Shown here: piece after piece, positions 11,580 through 20,819 of the stretch | How the letters are laid out: every line of letters starts with the position of its first letter | Position numbering within the stretch: the stretch's first letter is position 1 | Assembly (NCBI RefSeq): GCF_013409065.1 | Contig: NZ_JACBZP010000001.1 | Span: 62,001-126,000, forward strand | Reading direction: 5' to 3' | Source: Spelaeicoccus albus | Lineage (GTDB): Bacteria; Actinomycetota; Actinomycetes; Actinomycetales; Brevibacteriaceae | Length of the DNA stretch: 64,000 nucleotides | The notes under the pieces: generated by a model | What the model saw: only the letters and a program-made list of their open reading frames with translations | Told to the model about the DNA's origin: nothing | Database searches by the model: none | Translations under genes and position numbers: made by a program

Positions 11580-12818
11580 ATGCGCCGATCGACCGACGAG
11601 ATTCTTGTGTCGCAGGCCGGGAGTCTGCCGCGCACCCCCGAGCTCATCGAGGCCAATGAGCAGCGCGCCGAGCAAGCCGCCCGCGCCGAAAAGACTGGAG
11701 TGCCGCTCACCGACGACTACACGGAACTGCTCGGACGCGAGGTCGCGGCCCTGGTCCAGCGCGAAAAAGACGCCGGCGTCACGGTGCCGGGTGACGGCGA
11801 GTACGGAAAATCAATGAGCTCGCCGGTCGATTACGGCGCGTGGTGGTCGTATTCGTTCCAGCGGCTATCGGGTCTGTCGCTCGGCGGTGTCGACATTTGG
11901 AAGGACGCCGAAGTGCACAGGTCGTCGCCGGGAAACGTGGTGCTGACCAGTTTCAGCGACCGGCGGGACCGGCAACTCTTCCACGATGCGTACCACGATC
12001 CCGACTCCGGGATCACGACCGGCCGCAAGGCGCAGGTGTTTCCGAAATGCACCGGCAAGATCGAATACACCGGCCAGGACGCGATTGCCGCCGATACCGC
12101 GAACTTCGTGAAGGCGCTGGACGATGCGGGAATCGAAGAGGGCTTCATGACGAGCCTGTCGCCGGGCAGCGCCTCCCGGATCGCCAATGAGTACTACGAC
12201 ACCGAAGACGAGTTCATGTACGCGTGCGCCGACGCCATGCGCGAAGAGTACAAGGCGATCATCGACGCCGGGCTCATCCTTCAGATCGACGACCCGTCGA
12301 TCGCCGAGAACTTCGACCAGATCAATCCCGAACCGACGATCGAGGACTATCTGGCATTCACGCAAAAACGCGTCGACGCCCTCAACTACGCGCTGCGCGA
12401 TCTGCCGCAGGACCGGATCCGGTTCCACTTGTGCTGGGGCAGCTGGCACGGCCCGCACACCACCGATATCGAAATGGCCGATTTGGTGCACACCATGCTG
12501 GGCATCAACGCCGGAGCGTACTTGTTCGAGGCCGGCAACGTGCGCCACGAGCACGAATGGCGGGTGTGGGACGACGTGGAGTTGCCCGACGACAAGATCA
12601 TCGTGCCCGGCGTCGTCAGCCACGCCACCAACGTCGTCGAACATCCCGACCTGGTCGCCGACCGGATCGAGCGGTTCGCCCGCCGGGTCGGACGCGAACG
12701 GGTCATCGCCTCCACCGACTGCGGTCTCGGCGGCCGCGTGCACCCGCAAATCGCCTGGGCCAAGCTGGAGACCCTGGCCGAAGGGGCCAGGCGCGCCACT
12801 GCCCGGCTCTGGGGCTGA
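11580..12818 (+). CDS. MetE-like methyltransferase (cobalamin-independent methionine synthase II family)
   Basis: A 412-residue single-barrel relative of the MetE catalytic half. It keeps zinc-site motifs HLCWGSWHG and STDCGLGG and the substrate-site pattern LQIDDPSIAENF. It has no N-terminal MetE domain, so it may use another methyl donor or a partner protein, like the YxjG/YxjH group. The ATG at 11580 follows TAAGGAA at good distance; the same frame is open further upstream but runs through metF antisense sequence. It is divergent from metF-metE. A palindromic repeat ends the transcript region. Confidence 0.88.
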   Translation: MRRSTDEILVSQAGSLPRTPELIEANEQRAEQAARAEKTGVPLTDDYTELLGREVAALVQREKDAGVTVPGDGEYGKSMSSPVDYGAWWSYSFQRLSGLSLGGVDIWKDAEVHRSSPGNVVLTSFSDRRDRQLFHDAYHDPDSGITTGRKAQVFPKCTGKIEYTGQDAIAADTANFVKALDDAGIEEGFMTSLSPGSASRIANEYYDTEDEFMYACADAMREEYKAIIDAGLILQIDDPSIAENFDQINPEPTIEDYLAFTQKRVDALNYALRDLPQDRIRFHLCWGSWHGPHTTDIEMADLVHTMLGINAGAYLFEAGNVRHEHEWRVWDDVELPDDKIIVPGVVSHATNVVEHPDLVADRIERFARRVGRERVIASTDCGLGGRVHPQIAWAKLETLAEGARRATARLWG

Positions 12819-12844
12819 TCCCCGGCCGCTGCGGCGCTCCATCG

Positions 12845-12897
12845 AGTGGCGGCGAATGGCTGCCGAATCAGCGATTCGGCAGCCATTCGCCGCCACT
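12845..12897. repeat. 53-bp palindrome, copy 2 of the dispersed family
   Basis: Perfect 25-bp arms beginning AGTGGCGGCGAATGGCTGCC surround a 3-nt centre. It lies exactly between the stops of two convergent genes (12818 and 12919), the ideal place for a bidirectional terminator. The outer part of the arm equals copy 1 and the inner part equals copy 3. Confidence 0.85.
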
Positions 12898-12918
12898 GGG
12901 CGCGGAGGAGCGGATCGG

Positions 12919-14220
12919 TCAGGCCAGTTTCTTGGTCGAGCGCAGTCCCAGGCTGATGACGAACGCAATGGCGACGAGCGTCACGGCCATTGCGGCAACC
13001 CCGGGCCAAGCCAGCCCGGCGAACACTGCACCGGCCACGCTGCCGCCGATCGATGAGCCAATGTAATAGCTGACCATGTAAATGGAGGCGGCTTGCGCCG
13101 CGCCGCCCACACCGGCTGACGCACGGGCGGCTACCCATCCGGACGCAAGACCGTGCGTGGCAAAGAAGCCGGCGGTCATGATGGCCGTGCCGATGATGAT
13201 CACCGGGAGCGACCCGACGAGAGTCAACGCGATTCCGCCGATCGTCACAAGCGCCGCGATCGGCACAACCGCACGCTGCCCCACCTTGTCGGCGATCCGT
13301 CCGGCCAGGACGGAGGAAACACTGCCGACCGGATAGACGAGGAACACCAGGCCGGCGGCGCCCACGCTGAGTGCGAACGGCGCCGCTTCAAGTCGGAACC
13401 CGAGCGTGTTGTAGACGCCGACGAACGATCCCATCATCACCGCGGCTATGCCATAGAGCGCCAACAGAGCCGGATCGGTGAAGACCTTCACGAACTGCTT
13501 CGCCAAATACGAGACGCTCTTCGGGGCCGGGACGAAGCCGCGCGAACGCGGCAGCAATGTCAGACAGGCGATGGCGCATCCGAGTCCCATCACTCCGTTT
13601 CCCAGCAACGAGACTTGCCAGGCCGCCAACGCCCCGCCGGCGGGCCACCCCGTCCCGGCCATCTCGACGAGGCCGGCGCCGACGAGCCGTCCCAGCATGC
13701 CGCCGAGCGCCGTCCCGGCAATGTAGAGCCCCGTTGCGCCGGCAGCCAGGCCGGCGTGGACTTCTTCTTTCAAGTAGACCGCCGCAACTGCCGGCAACCC
13801 GGCAAGGACGAGCCCCTCGATGCCGCGCCCGAGCAACAGCACGTTCCACGACGGGGCAAACGCGATCACGAGCCCGCACGCCGCCGCAGCGAACAATGAA
13901 ATGTGGATCAGCCGGGTGCGGCCCAGGATCTCCGACAGCGGACCGGCGATCAACAGTCCGATGCCGAGCCCGATGGTCGACACGGATACGGAATAGGTCG
14001 ATTGAACCGTGCTGATGGAAAACGCCGAGGACAACTCCGGCAAGATCGCCTGCGTGCTGTAAAGCAGCGCAAATGTGGCGATTCCCGCCAAGAAGAGGGC
14101 GATGCGGATGTCCCGCAAGGACTTGTCGCCGCGGGTGTAGCCCTGCCACCGGCCGGTTTTCGAATAGCCGGTTCCCGTCCCCCCGGTTTCGGTCCGGCCG
14201 GGCGACGACGCTGAAGTCAT
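12919..14220 (-). CDS. MFS transporter, YnfM-like
   Basis: A 433-residue 12-helix major facilitator. After a soluble N-terminus of about 35 residues, helix 1 starts IALFLAGIATFALLYSTQAILP, a pattern typical of YnfM/YdhP-like drug or sugar efflux proteins. The loop 2-3 signature GPLSEILGRTR is present. The partner LysR regulator is divergent, 85 bp away, the same arrangement as ynfM-ynfL in enteric bacteria. The substrate is unknown. Confidence 0.85.
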   Translation of the reverse strand: MTSASSPGRTETGGTGTGYSKTGRWQGYTRGDKSLRDIRIALFLAGIATFALLYSTQAILPELSSAFSISTVQSTYSVSVSTIGLGIGLLIAGPLSEILGRTRLIHISLFAAAACGLVIAFAPSWNVLLLGRGIEGLVLAGLPAVAAVYLKEEVHAGLAAGATGLYIAGTALGGMLGRLVGAGLVEMAGTGWPAGGALAAWQVSLLGNGVMGLGCAIACLTLLPRSRGFVPAPKSVSYLAKQFVKVFTDPALLALYGIAAVMMGSFVGVYNTLGFRLEAAPFALSVGAAGLVFLVYPVGSVSSVLAGRIADKVGQRAVVPIAALVTIGGIALTLVGSLPVIIIGTAIMTAGFFATHGLASGWVAARASAGVGGAAQAASIYMVSYYIGSSIGGSVAGAVFAGLAWPGVAAMAVTLVAIAFVISLGLRSTKKLA

Positions 14221-14256
14221 GGTTCCATCGTGCTTGCCTGCCGACTATTTGTGAAA

Positions 14257-14291
14257 TGCATATCATGATGATTTTCCATGCAAGATACGCA
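14257..14291. promoter_or_regulatory. Candidate LysR-type operator between divergent genes
   Basis: AT-rich intergenic DNA carries arms TGCATATC (14257-14264) and GATACGCA (14284-14291), an inverted repeat with one mismatch. LysR regulators usually bind such interrupted palindromes between their own gene and a divergent target. Confidence 0.4.
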
Positions 14292-14305
14292 TATAGACTA
14301 AGAAC

Positions 14306-15187
14306 GTGAATTCCGACCAACTCGCGGCATTCGTCCACGTCGCCGAGACCGAGAACGTCACGGAGGCGGCGGCGGTGCTGAAACTCTCGCAACCGACAGT
14401 GTCGCGAATGATCAACCGCTTGGAATCGGAACTCGCCACGGCGTTATTCGACAGGGTCGGTCGCCGTCTGCACGTGAACCGGAAGGGAAGGGATTTCCTT
14501 CCGCATGCCCGAGCCGCGCTTGCTGCCTTGAGCGGCGGCGTCGAATCGGTGCGCACCCTGGACGACCCCGATCGCGGCCGGTTGCGCATTGGATTTCTAC
14601 ATTCACTCGGCGTCTGGCTCGTGCCGGGTCTGCTGCGCGATTTCCGCGCGGAAGCCCCGGCCGTGACTTTCGAACTGTTCCAAGGTGCGGCCAGGACCAC
14701 ATTGGACAAGTTGCTCCATGGCGAGCTCGACGTCGCGTTCACCGGGCCAAAACCCGAAGACGCAGCATTGGGCTGGCAACAGCTCTACCGGCAGCAGCTC
14801 GTCGTAGCGGTTCCGCCGAACCATCCGCTTGTCGGACTGAGGCGATGCGTCACGCTCGCCGACGTCGTGGGCCACCCGTACCTGGCGATGACGCCGGGGC
14901 ACGGCATGCGCCGTTTGACCGATGCGCTGTTCACTCGCGACGGCCTCGAACCGGACATCGCGTTCGAAGGCTCCGATATCGAGACGTTGCGCGGCTTGGC
15001 CGCCGCCGGGCTCGGCGTCGCAATAGTTCCGCGCGCGCACCGACTCCAGCCATCGACCGCCGTCGAGCTGCCTCTCGGCGGCCCCGGAGCGTATCGGGAC
15101 GTCGGGATCGCCTGGACCGAGACCGGCAGGGCAACCCCGGTAGCCGCCCGGTTCCGTCGCTTTGCCGTGGAACACCAGATACGGTGA
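14306..15187 (+). CDS. LysR-family transcriptional regulator
   Basis: A 293-residue LysR protein with the N-terminal winged helix (LAAFVHVAETENVTEAAAVL, then SQPTVSRMINRLESEL) and a C-terminal periplasmic-binding-like effector domain (residues about 90-290). It probably controls the divergent YnfM-like transporter, as YnfL does for YnfM, though the effector is unknown. It starts with GTG at 14306. An M3 peptidase follows 64 bp later with its own ribosome site. Confidence 0.9.
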   Translation: MNSDQLAAFVHVAETENVTEAAAVLKLSQPTVSRMINRLESELATALFDRVGRRLHVNRKGRDFLPHARAALAALSGGVESVRTLDDPDRGRLRIGFLHSLGVWLVPGLLRDFRAEAPAVTFELFQGAARTTLDKLLHGELDVAFTGPKPEDAALGWQQLYRQQLVVAVPPNHPLVGLRRCVTLADVVGHPYLAMTPGHGMRRLTDALFTRDGLEPDIAFEGSDIETLRGLAAAGLGVAIVPRAHRLQPSTAVELPLGGPGAYRDVGIAWTETGRATPVAARFRRFAVEHQIR

Positions 15188-15251
15188 TAGAGATCGCGCG
15201 CGCACGTCGTCCGTGTGCGCGCTCTGCGTCTACTCGCGAGGAGAATCGTTC

Positions 15252-17285
15252 ATGCCGGCGGACAATCCGTTTTTCGAAACCAGCGCGCTGCCCTATCAGC
15301 TGCCGCCGTTCGACGTCATCGACGACTCGCATTATCTGCCCGCCTTCGAACGCGGATTCGCCGAACAGCTCGCCGAAATCGACGAGATCACGGGCAGCGA
15401 CGAGCCCGCCACGTTCGCCAATACGGTTGCGGCGTTCGAAAAGTCCGGACTGCTGCTCACCCGAGTCGCCAACACGTTCTTCGCGCTGCACTCCTCCGAT
15501 GCCACCCCGGAGATGGAGGCGATCGATGAAGAGGTCACGCCGCGCTTTGCCGCGCACCGCGACGCCATTCGGATGAACCGCGCCCTCTACCGGCGCCTCA
15601 CGGCCATCGACGCGGACGCCGAGAACCTGGACGCCGAATCGCGCCGGCTACTGGACAAAATGCGCAAAGACTTCGTTCGCTCCGGCGCCGAACTCGACGA
15701 CGCCCAGCAAGATGAATTGCGCGCCATGAACACCGAACTGGCGTCGCTGACCAGCGAGTTCGGCCGGAAGCTGCTTGCCGACACCAATGACTCCGCGCTC
15801 GTCGTCGACGACCCGGCCGAACTCGACGGCCTCTCCGCCGACGCCGTGAGCGCCGCAGCTCACGCGGCCGACGAACTCGGACGATCCGGCTCCTACGCCC
15901 TGCCGCTGGTACTGCCGACCGTGCAGCCGGACCTGGCGGTGCTCACGAACCCGGAAACCCGCCGAGCACTGTTCGACGCCTCGATAGTTCGCGGCGCCCG
16001 CGCCAATGAGAACGACACCCGCAAGCTGGTCAGCCGCATCACGTCGCTGCGATCACGCCGGGCCAAGCTGCTCGGGTACCAAACGCACGCCGATCTGCAG
16101 ATCGAAGACCAAACCGCCGGAACCCCCGAAGCGGCCGGCGCCATGTTGTCCGAGCTGGCACCACCGGCAGTGGCCAACGGACGCCGCGAACTCGCCCAGC
16201 TCGCCGAACAATCCGACAGCGACACGGCTGTCGACCCGTGGGACGTCCACTTCTTGTCCGAAGAGTTCCGCAGGGAGCGGCTCAGCATCGACACCGCCGC
16301 GTTCCGGCCGTATTTCGAGCTCGACCGAGTGCTGTTCGACGGCGTGTTCTACGCGGCGAACCGGCTGTACGGCATCACGTTCGACGAGCGGACGGACCTG
16401 CCGACCTACCATGACGGCGTCCGGACTTTCGAAGTCCACGACGCCGACGGCAGTGAGCTCGGCCTGTTCCTGGGCGACTATTTCACTCGGCCGACCAAGC
16501 GCGGCGGAGCCTGGATGACCAGCTTCGTGGACCAGTCGACGTTGCTGGGGCAAAAACCCGTGGTGGTCAACAATCTCAATATCCCCGAGCCGGCGGACGG
16601 CGAAACGACGCTTCTCACGCTCGACCAGGTGCGCACCATGTTCCACGAGTTCGGTCATGCGCTGCACGGGCTGTTCTCGAACGTGACGTTCCCGAGCCTC
16701 TCGGGAACGAACGTGCCGCGCGACTTCGTCGAGTACCCGTCGCAGGTCAACGAAATGTGGATGGTCTGGCCCGAGGTGATCACGAATTACGCTCGCCACT
16801 ACGAGACCGACGAGCCCATGCCGGTCGAATGGATCGACAAGATCGTCGAGGCACGACGGTTCGGTCAGGGGTACGCCACCACCGAATATCTGGCCGCCGC
16901 CATGCTCGACCTGGTCTGGCACTCCTTGGAGGACGGCGAGTCGATCGACGATCCGATCACATTTGAAGCGCAAGCGCTGGACGCGGCCGGCCTGCACGTT
17001 CCGGCGATCCCGCCGCGCTATCGCAGCTGCTATTTCAACCACATCTTTGCCGGCGGGTATTCGGCCGGCTACTACTCCTACATCTGGAGCGAGGTGCTCG
17101 ACGCCGACACCGTCGAATGGTTCAAGGAAAACGGCGGTCTCGGCCGCGTCGGCGGCGACTACTTCCGCGAAACGCTGCTCAGCCGCGGCGGCAGCGTCGA
17201 TCCGATGGACGCCTTCCGGAACTTCCGCGGCCGCGACCCGCAAATCGCGCCGTTGTTGCGCAGGCGCGGCCTGAACCGGGACTGA
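15252..17285 (+). CDS. M3 family metallopeptidase (peptidyl-dipeptidase Dcp-like)
   Basis: A cytoplasmic zinc oligopeptidase of 677 residues that trims short peptides. The zinc motif HEFGH appears in MFHEFGHALHGLFS, with a downstream EYPSQVNEMW segment that supplies the third ligand. The end (FRNFRGRDPQIAPLLRRRGL) is typical of Dcp. No signal peptide is seen. ATG 15252 is preceded by GAGGAGAA. An upstream extension in the same frame is read-through of the LysR 3' end. Confidence 0.94.
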   Translation: MPADNPFFETSALPYQLPPFDVIDDSHYLPAFERGFAEQLAEIDEITGSDEPATFANTVAAFEKSGLLLTRVANTFFALHSSDATPEMEAIDEEVTPRFAAHRDAIRMNRALYRRLTAIDADAENLDAESRRLLDKMRKDFVRSGAELDDAQQDELRAMNTELASLTSEFGRKLLADTNDSALVVDDPAELDGLSADAVSAAAHAADELGRSGSYALPLVLPTVQPDLAVLTNPETRRALFDASIVRGARANENDTRKLVSRITSLRSRRAKLLGYQTHADLQIEDQTAGTPEAAGAMLSELAPPAVANGRRELAQLAEQSDSDTAVDPWDVHFLSEEFRRERLSIDTAAFRPYFELDRVLFDGVFYAANRLYGITFDERTDLPTYHDGVRTFEVHDADGSELGLFLGDYFTRPTKRGGAWMTSFVDQSTLLGQKPVVVNNLNIPEPADGETTLLTLDQVRTMFHEFGHALHGLFSNVTFPSLSGTNVPRDFVEYPSQVNEMWMVWPEVITNYARHYETDEPMPVEWIDKIVEARRFGQGYATTEYLAAAMLDLVWHSLEDGESIDDPITFEAQALDAAGLHVPAIPPRYRSCYFNHIFAGGYSAGYYSYIWSEVLDADTVEWFKENGGLGRVGGDYFRETLLSRGGSVDPMDAFRNFRGRDPQIAPLLRRRGLNRD

Positions 17286-17369
17286 TCCGGCGTCCGCTCC
17301 GCGCCGGCCGGACGACGTCCGCGTCGCGCCGACCGGGCGCGGGCCGGTAAGGTGAAAAGACAAACAGTG

Positions 17370-17440
17370 ACACGGGGTGCCGCCGCGCGGCTGAGAGCAG
17401 ACCCGTCGAACCTGATCTAGTTCGAACTAGCGAAGGGATG
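17370..17440 (+). promoter_or_regulatory. TPP riboswitch (THI element)
   Basis: The leader contains the invariant features of the thiamine pyrophosphate aptamer: GGGGTGCC, GGCTGAGAGCAGACCCG, then AACCTGATCTAGTTC and finally CGAAGGGATG. The last arm of the aptamer contains GAAGGGA, 6-7 nt before the thiM ATG at 17446. It doubles as the ribosome-binding site. TPP binding should therefore hide it and block translation of thiM-thiE-thiD/tenA. Confidence 0.95.
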
Positions 17441-17445
17441 TCGCG

Positions 17446-18276
17446 ATGGACGTCGCATACACCTCCGAAGTATTGGCACGGGTGCGGGCTACCAATCCGC
17501 TCGTCCAGTGCCTGACCAATTCCGTCGTCACCGGATTCACGGCCAATGTGCTGCTGGCTTTGGGCGCCTCGCCGGCCATGACCGACGTGCCGCGCGAGTC
17601 CGGTCCGTTCGCCGAGATCGCCTCGGCCGTGCTGATCAATACCGGCACGCCGCACGCCGAACAGCGCAATGCCATGGCCGAGGCGGCAAAGGCCGCGCAC
17701 CGGGCCGGAACGCCGTGGGTGCTCGATCCGGTAGCGGTCGGCAGCCTCCCGGTGCGCACGGCCCTTGCCCGCGGGCTGCTCGACTTCCGTCCGACGGCCG
17801 TGCGCGGCAACCCCTCCGAGATCATCGCGCTTGCGGAATTGGGCGGCGGCGGTCGCGGCACCGACGCCATCGATACGCCGGACGACGCGCTGCCGGCCGG
17901 GGCAGCGCTTGCCGCGTCGTGCGGCGCCGTCACTGCCGTGTCCGGTCGCGTCGATCTGGTCACGGACGGCACTCGAGTGATCCGGTCGGCGTCCGGCACG
18001 TCGCTGTTGACGAAGATCACCGGCGGCGGGTGCGCCCTCGGCGCCGTCACGGCGGCATTCCTGGCCGTGGCCGGGGCCGACCGTAGCGGCGGCGAACCGG
18101 CCGACGGCCCGGGTGCCGTCTTGAACGCTACGGCCGCCGCAACCGTGGTCTATACCGCCGCTGCCGAAATGGCCGCCGAATCCGCCGGAGGGCCGGGCAC
18201 GTTCGCCGGGCTTTTCCTCGACGCGCTCGCCGCAGTGGACACCGCCGACATCGAGCGTCGGGCGGCGCTGTCATGA
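17446..18276 (+). CDS. thiM: Hydroxyethylthiazole kinase
   Basis: Phosphorylates the thiazole alcohol so it can be joined to the pyrimidine: a thiamine salvage step. The protein has 276 residues, with the N-terminal [24 protein letters not shown] signature (NPLVQCLTN...), and the ribokinase-like catalytic GGGCALGAV near residue 190. It is the first gene behind the TPP riboswitch and overlaps thiE by 4 bp. Confidence 0.95.
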   Translation: MDVAYTSEVLARVRATNPLVQCLTNSVVTGFTANVLLALGASPAMTDVPRESGPFAEIASAVLINTGTPHAEQRNAMAEAAKAAHRAGTPWVLDPVAVGSLPVRTALARGLLDFRPTAVRGNPSEIIALAELGGGGRGTDAIDTPDDALPAGAALAASCGAVTAVSGRVDLVTDGTRVIRSASGTSLLTKITGGGCALGAVTAAFLAVAGADRSGGEPADGPGAVLNATAAATVVYTAAAEMAAESAGGPGTFAGLFLDALAAVDTADIERRAALS

Positions 18277-18920
18277 CGGCGGCGGGCAGCGGAATCTACC
18301 TGGTCACCGACGCCGGGCAGTGCGGACGGCGCGGCGTCGTTGCCACGGTCGGGGCGGCGATCGACGGCGGCGTACGCACGATCCAAGTCCGCAATAAAAG
18401 TGCCGGCGGCCGCGAACTCTTCGACGAGGTGACCGCCGTTGCCGACGCAGCCGGCGACCGGGCGTTCGTGCTCGTCGACGACCGCGTCGACGTCTACCTT
18501 GCCGCGCGGGCGGCCGGAGCAGCCGTCCACGGAGTCCACGTCGGCCAGGACGATCTCCCGGTGGAACTGGTTCGCGAGATTGTCGGCCCGCAGGCCGTCG
18601 TCGGTCTGACCGCGAATTCGGATGCGCACGCGGCCGCAGCCCTCCGGATGCCGCCCGGCACCGTGGATTATCTGGGAGTGGGCGCGATCCGCGCCACATC
18701 GACCAAACCGGACCATCCCACCCCGCTCGGCGTCGCCGGATTCGCCCGGTTCGCGGCCACGGCGTCGCTTCCGTGCGTGGCGATCGGCGGAATCGGCCGT
18801 GCCGACGTTCCCGCGCTGAAACAAGCCGGCGCCGCAGGCGTGGCGGTCGTGTCCGCCATCTGCGCGTCGACCGACCCGGAACGAGCCGCCCGCGATCTCG
18901 TGACTGGGTGGGCTTCATGA
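18273..18920 (+). CDS. thiE: Thiamine-phosphate synthase
   Basis: Joins HMP-PP and thiazole phosphate to thiamine phosphate. The 215-residue barrel shows GIYLVTD at the start, [15 protein letters not shown] (pyrophosphate site), [21 protein letters not shown], and [13 protein letters not shown]. It overlaps thiM upstream and thiD/tenA downstream by 4 bp each, so the three proteins are made from one message. Confidence 0.95.
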   Translation: MTAAGSGIYLVTDAGQCGRRGVVATVGAAIDGGVRTIQVRNKSAGGRELFDEVTAVADAAGDRAFVLVDDRVDVYLAARAAGAAVHGVHVGQDDLPVELVREIVGPQAVVGLTANSDAHAAAALRMPPGTVDYLGVGAIRATSTKPDHPTPLGVAGFARFAATASLPCVAIGGIGRADVPALKQAGAAGVAVVSAICASTDPERAARDLVTGWAS

Positions 18921-20422
18921 CCCTGCCCCGAGTCCTCAGCATCGCCGGCACGGATCCGACCGGCGGCGCCGGCATCCAGGCGGATCTGAAATCGATTGCG
19001 GCAGTGGGCGGGTTCGGCATGGCTGCCGTGACGGCCCTTGTTGCGCAAAACACGCGCGGAGTGCGTTCGGTGCACACTCCCCCTCCGTCGTTCCTGCGGC
19101 AGCAGCTGGACGCCGTGAGCGCAGACGTCCGGATCGACGCCGTCAAGATCGGCATGTTGGGCGGCGCCGATGTGGTGCGCACGGTTACCGACTGGCTTAG
19201 CGAGGCCAAGCCGCCCATCGTCGTCCTCGACCCCGTCATGGTGGCCACGAGCGGCGACCGGCTGCTCGCCAAGTCGTCGGAGGACGCCGTCCGGAGCCTT
19301 GCGACGGTTGTCGACCTGGTGACGCCCAATCTTGCTGAACTAGCGGTGCTGACCGGGTCGGCGGAAGCAACGCAATGGCACGACGCGCTCGCACAAGGCC
19401 GCCAATTGGCCGATTCCTGCGGCGTCCGGGTACTGGTGAAGGGCGGACATCTCGGCGGTCCGGCCTGCCCCGATGCCTTGATTTCCGGATCCGGCTCGCC
19501 GTTCGTCGTCGACGGGCCTCGGATCACGGCGACGACGACGCACGGCACCGGTTGCTCGATGTCGTCGGCGCTGGCCACGCTGCGGGCATCGCGGGGCAGC
19601 TGGGAAGACGCCCTGACCGAGACCAAGGCCTGGCTGACCGACAGCATTCGGCACGGCCCCGAGTTGCACGTGGGGTCCGGCAACGGCCCGGTCCATCACT
19701 TCCATGCGCTGTATGAACGAGCGGGGCTGGGCGAACGGGCGGAGCCGGGCGGCCTGGCGGAGCCGGAGCCCGCCGCAGTTGCCGCGGCGCCGCCGGCCGG
19801 CCCCGAGACCGCCGCGCTCTGGCGGGACACCGAGCCGGTCCGGCGGCAGATCGACGCCCTGGATTTCGTTCGCGGACTCGGCGACGGAACGCTTGCCGAA
19901 GAGCACTTCACCTATTATCTGGCGCAAGACGCGATGTACCTGCGCGATTACAGCCGCGCCTTGGCCCGGGCCAGCCAGCTCGCCCCGACTGCCGGCGAGC
20001 AAGCATTTTGGGCCCGGGCGGCATGCGGAGCGATCACCGAAGAGGGCGAACTGCATCGAACGTGGCTCGCCGGTCACCCCGCGGATCCGGGCCGCGGCCG
20101 CGCGCTCGACGCGTACGCCGGGCTGCTGCGCGAGTCCGGCGGGACCTATCCGCAACTTGTCGCCGCCGTGCTGCCGTGTTTTTGGATTTACCAGGACGTC
20201 GGCGCGCGCCTGCACGCACGGCGCACCGACGGCCATCCATACGCGGCATGGCTCGACACGTACGCCGATCCGGAGTTTGCCGCGTCCGTGACGACGGCAA
20301 TCGGATACGCGGAGACCGCGCTGGCCGGAGCCCCGGGCGAGGAACGGGCAGCGGCCGCCGACGCTTTCGCCGCAGCCGCCTCATTGGAACGGGATTTCTT
20401 CGCTGCGCCCATGGAGCGATGA
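18917..20422 (+). CDS. thiD: Bifunctional HMP/HMP-P kinase - TenA aminopyrimidine hydrolase fusion
   Basis: A 501-residue fusion. Residues 1 to about 260 are ThiD (SIAGTDPTGGAGIQADLKS, later the anion hole in TTTHGTGCSMSSAL), which phosphorylates the pyrimidine twice. After an Ala/Pro/Glu-rich linker comes TenA, with YLAQDAMYLRDYSRAL (catalytic Asp), LPCFWIY (catalytic Cys) and a C-terminal SLERDFF (Glu). TenA recovers the pyrimidine from degraded thiamine, so the fusion makes substrate and uses it. The ATG at 18917 overlaps the thiE stop by 4 bp. Yeast THI20 has the same domain order. Confidence 0.92.
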   Translation: MTLPRVLSIAGTDPTGGAGIQADLKSIAAVGGFGMAAVTALVAQNTRGVRSVHTPPPSFLRQQLDAVSADVRIDAVKIGMLGGADVVRTVTDWLSEAKPPIVVLDPVMVATSGDRLLAKSSEDAVRSLATVVDLVTPNLAELAVLTGSAEATQWHDALAQGRQLADSCGVRVLVKGGHLGGPACPDALISGSGSPFVVDGPRITATTTHGTGCSMSSALATLRASRGSWEDALTETKAWLTDSIRHGPELHVGSGNGPVHHFHALYERAGLGERAEPGGLAEPEPAAVAAAPPAGPETAALWRDTEPVRRQIDALDFVRGLGDGTLAEEHFTYYLAQDAMYLRDYSRALARASQLAPTAGEQAFWARAACGAITEEGELHRTWLAGHPADPGRGRALDAYAGLLRESGGTYPQLVAAVLPCFWIYQDVGARLHARRTDGHPYAAWLDTYADPEFAASVTTAIGYAETALAGAPGEERAAAADAFAAAASLERDFFAAPMER

Positions 20423-20509
20423 ACGGGTGATCACAATCCGTCATCGAATACGTACACGCCCGGCGTCGCCTGCCGGGGTTGTGGGCAAGCGGCCCCGTAG
20501 ACTTGGTGG

Positions 20510-20809
20510 GTGATTTTCAAAGGCATCGGCGACTCGCGACCCTACCCCGACCATGGGCTGGCATCGCCGAAACAGTGGGCCGATGTTCCGCCGCGGCAGA
20601 TCCGTTTGGATGAGCTCGTCACGACGAAATCGACATTGAGTCTCGACACTTTGCTGGCCGAGGACTCAACGTTTTTCGGCGATCTGTTCGCCCACGTCGT
20701 GCAATGGCGCGGCGATTTGTACCTCGAAGACGGCCTGCACCGGGCCGTCCGCGCCGCACTGCACCAGCGTGCGATTCTGCACGCCCGCGTTCTCGTGTTG
20801 GACGATTAG
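20510..20809 (+). CDS. Small conserved actinobacterial protein, ParB-like motif
   Basis: A 99-residue protein with GTG start. I recognise the conserved actinobacterial family (IRLDELVTTKSTLSL, then a DLYLEDGLHRAVRAALHQR core), often labelled a VapB-type antitoxin in databases, but there is no VapC toxin next to it. LEDGLHRAVRAA resembles the GxHR motif of ParB/sulfiredoxin-fold proteins. The real function is unknown. It is separated by 10 bp from the LytR_C gene and is probably co-transcribed with it. Confidence 0.75.
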   Translation: MIFKGIGDSRPYPDHGLASPKQWADVPPRQIRLDELVTTKSTLSLDTLLAEDSTFFGDLFAHVVQWRGDLYLEDGLHRAVRAALHQRAILHARVLVLDD

Positions 20810-20819
20810 GGGCGCCCCC

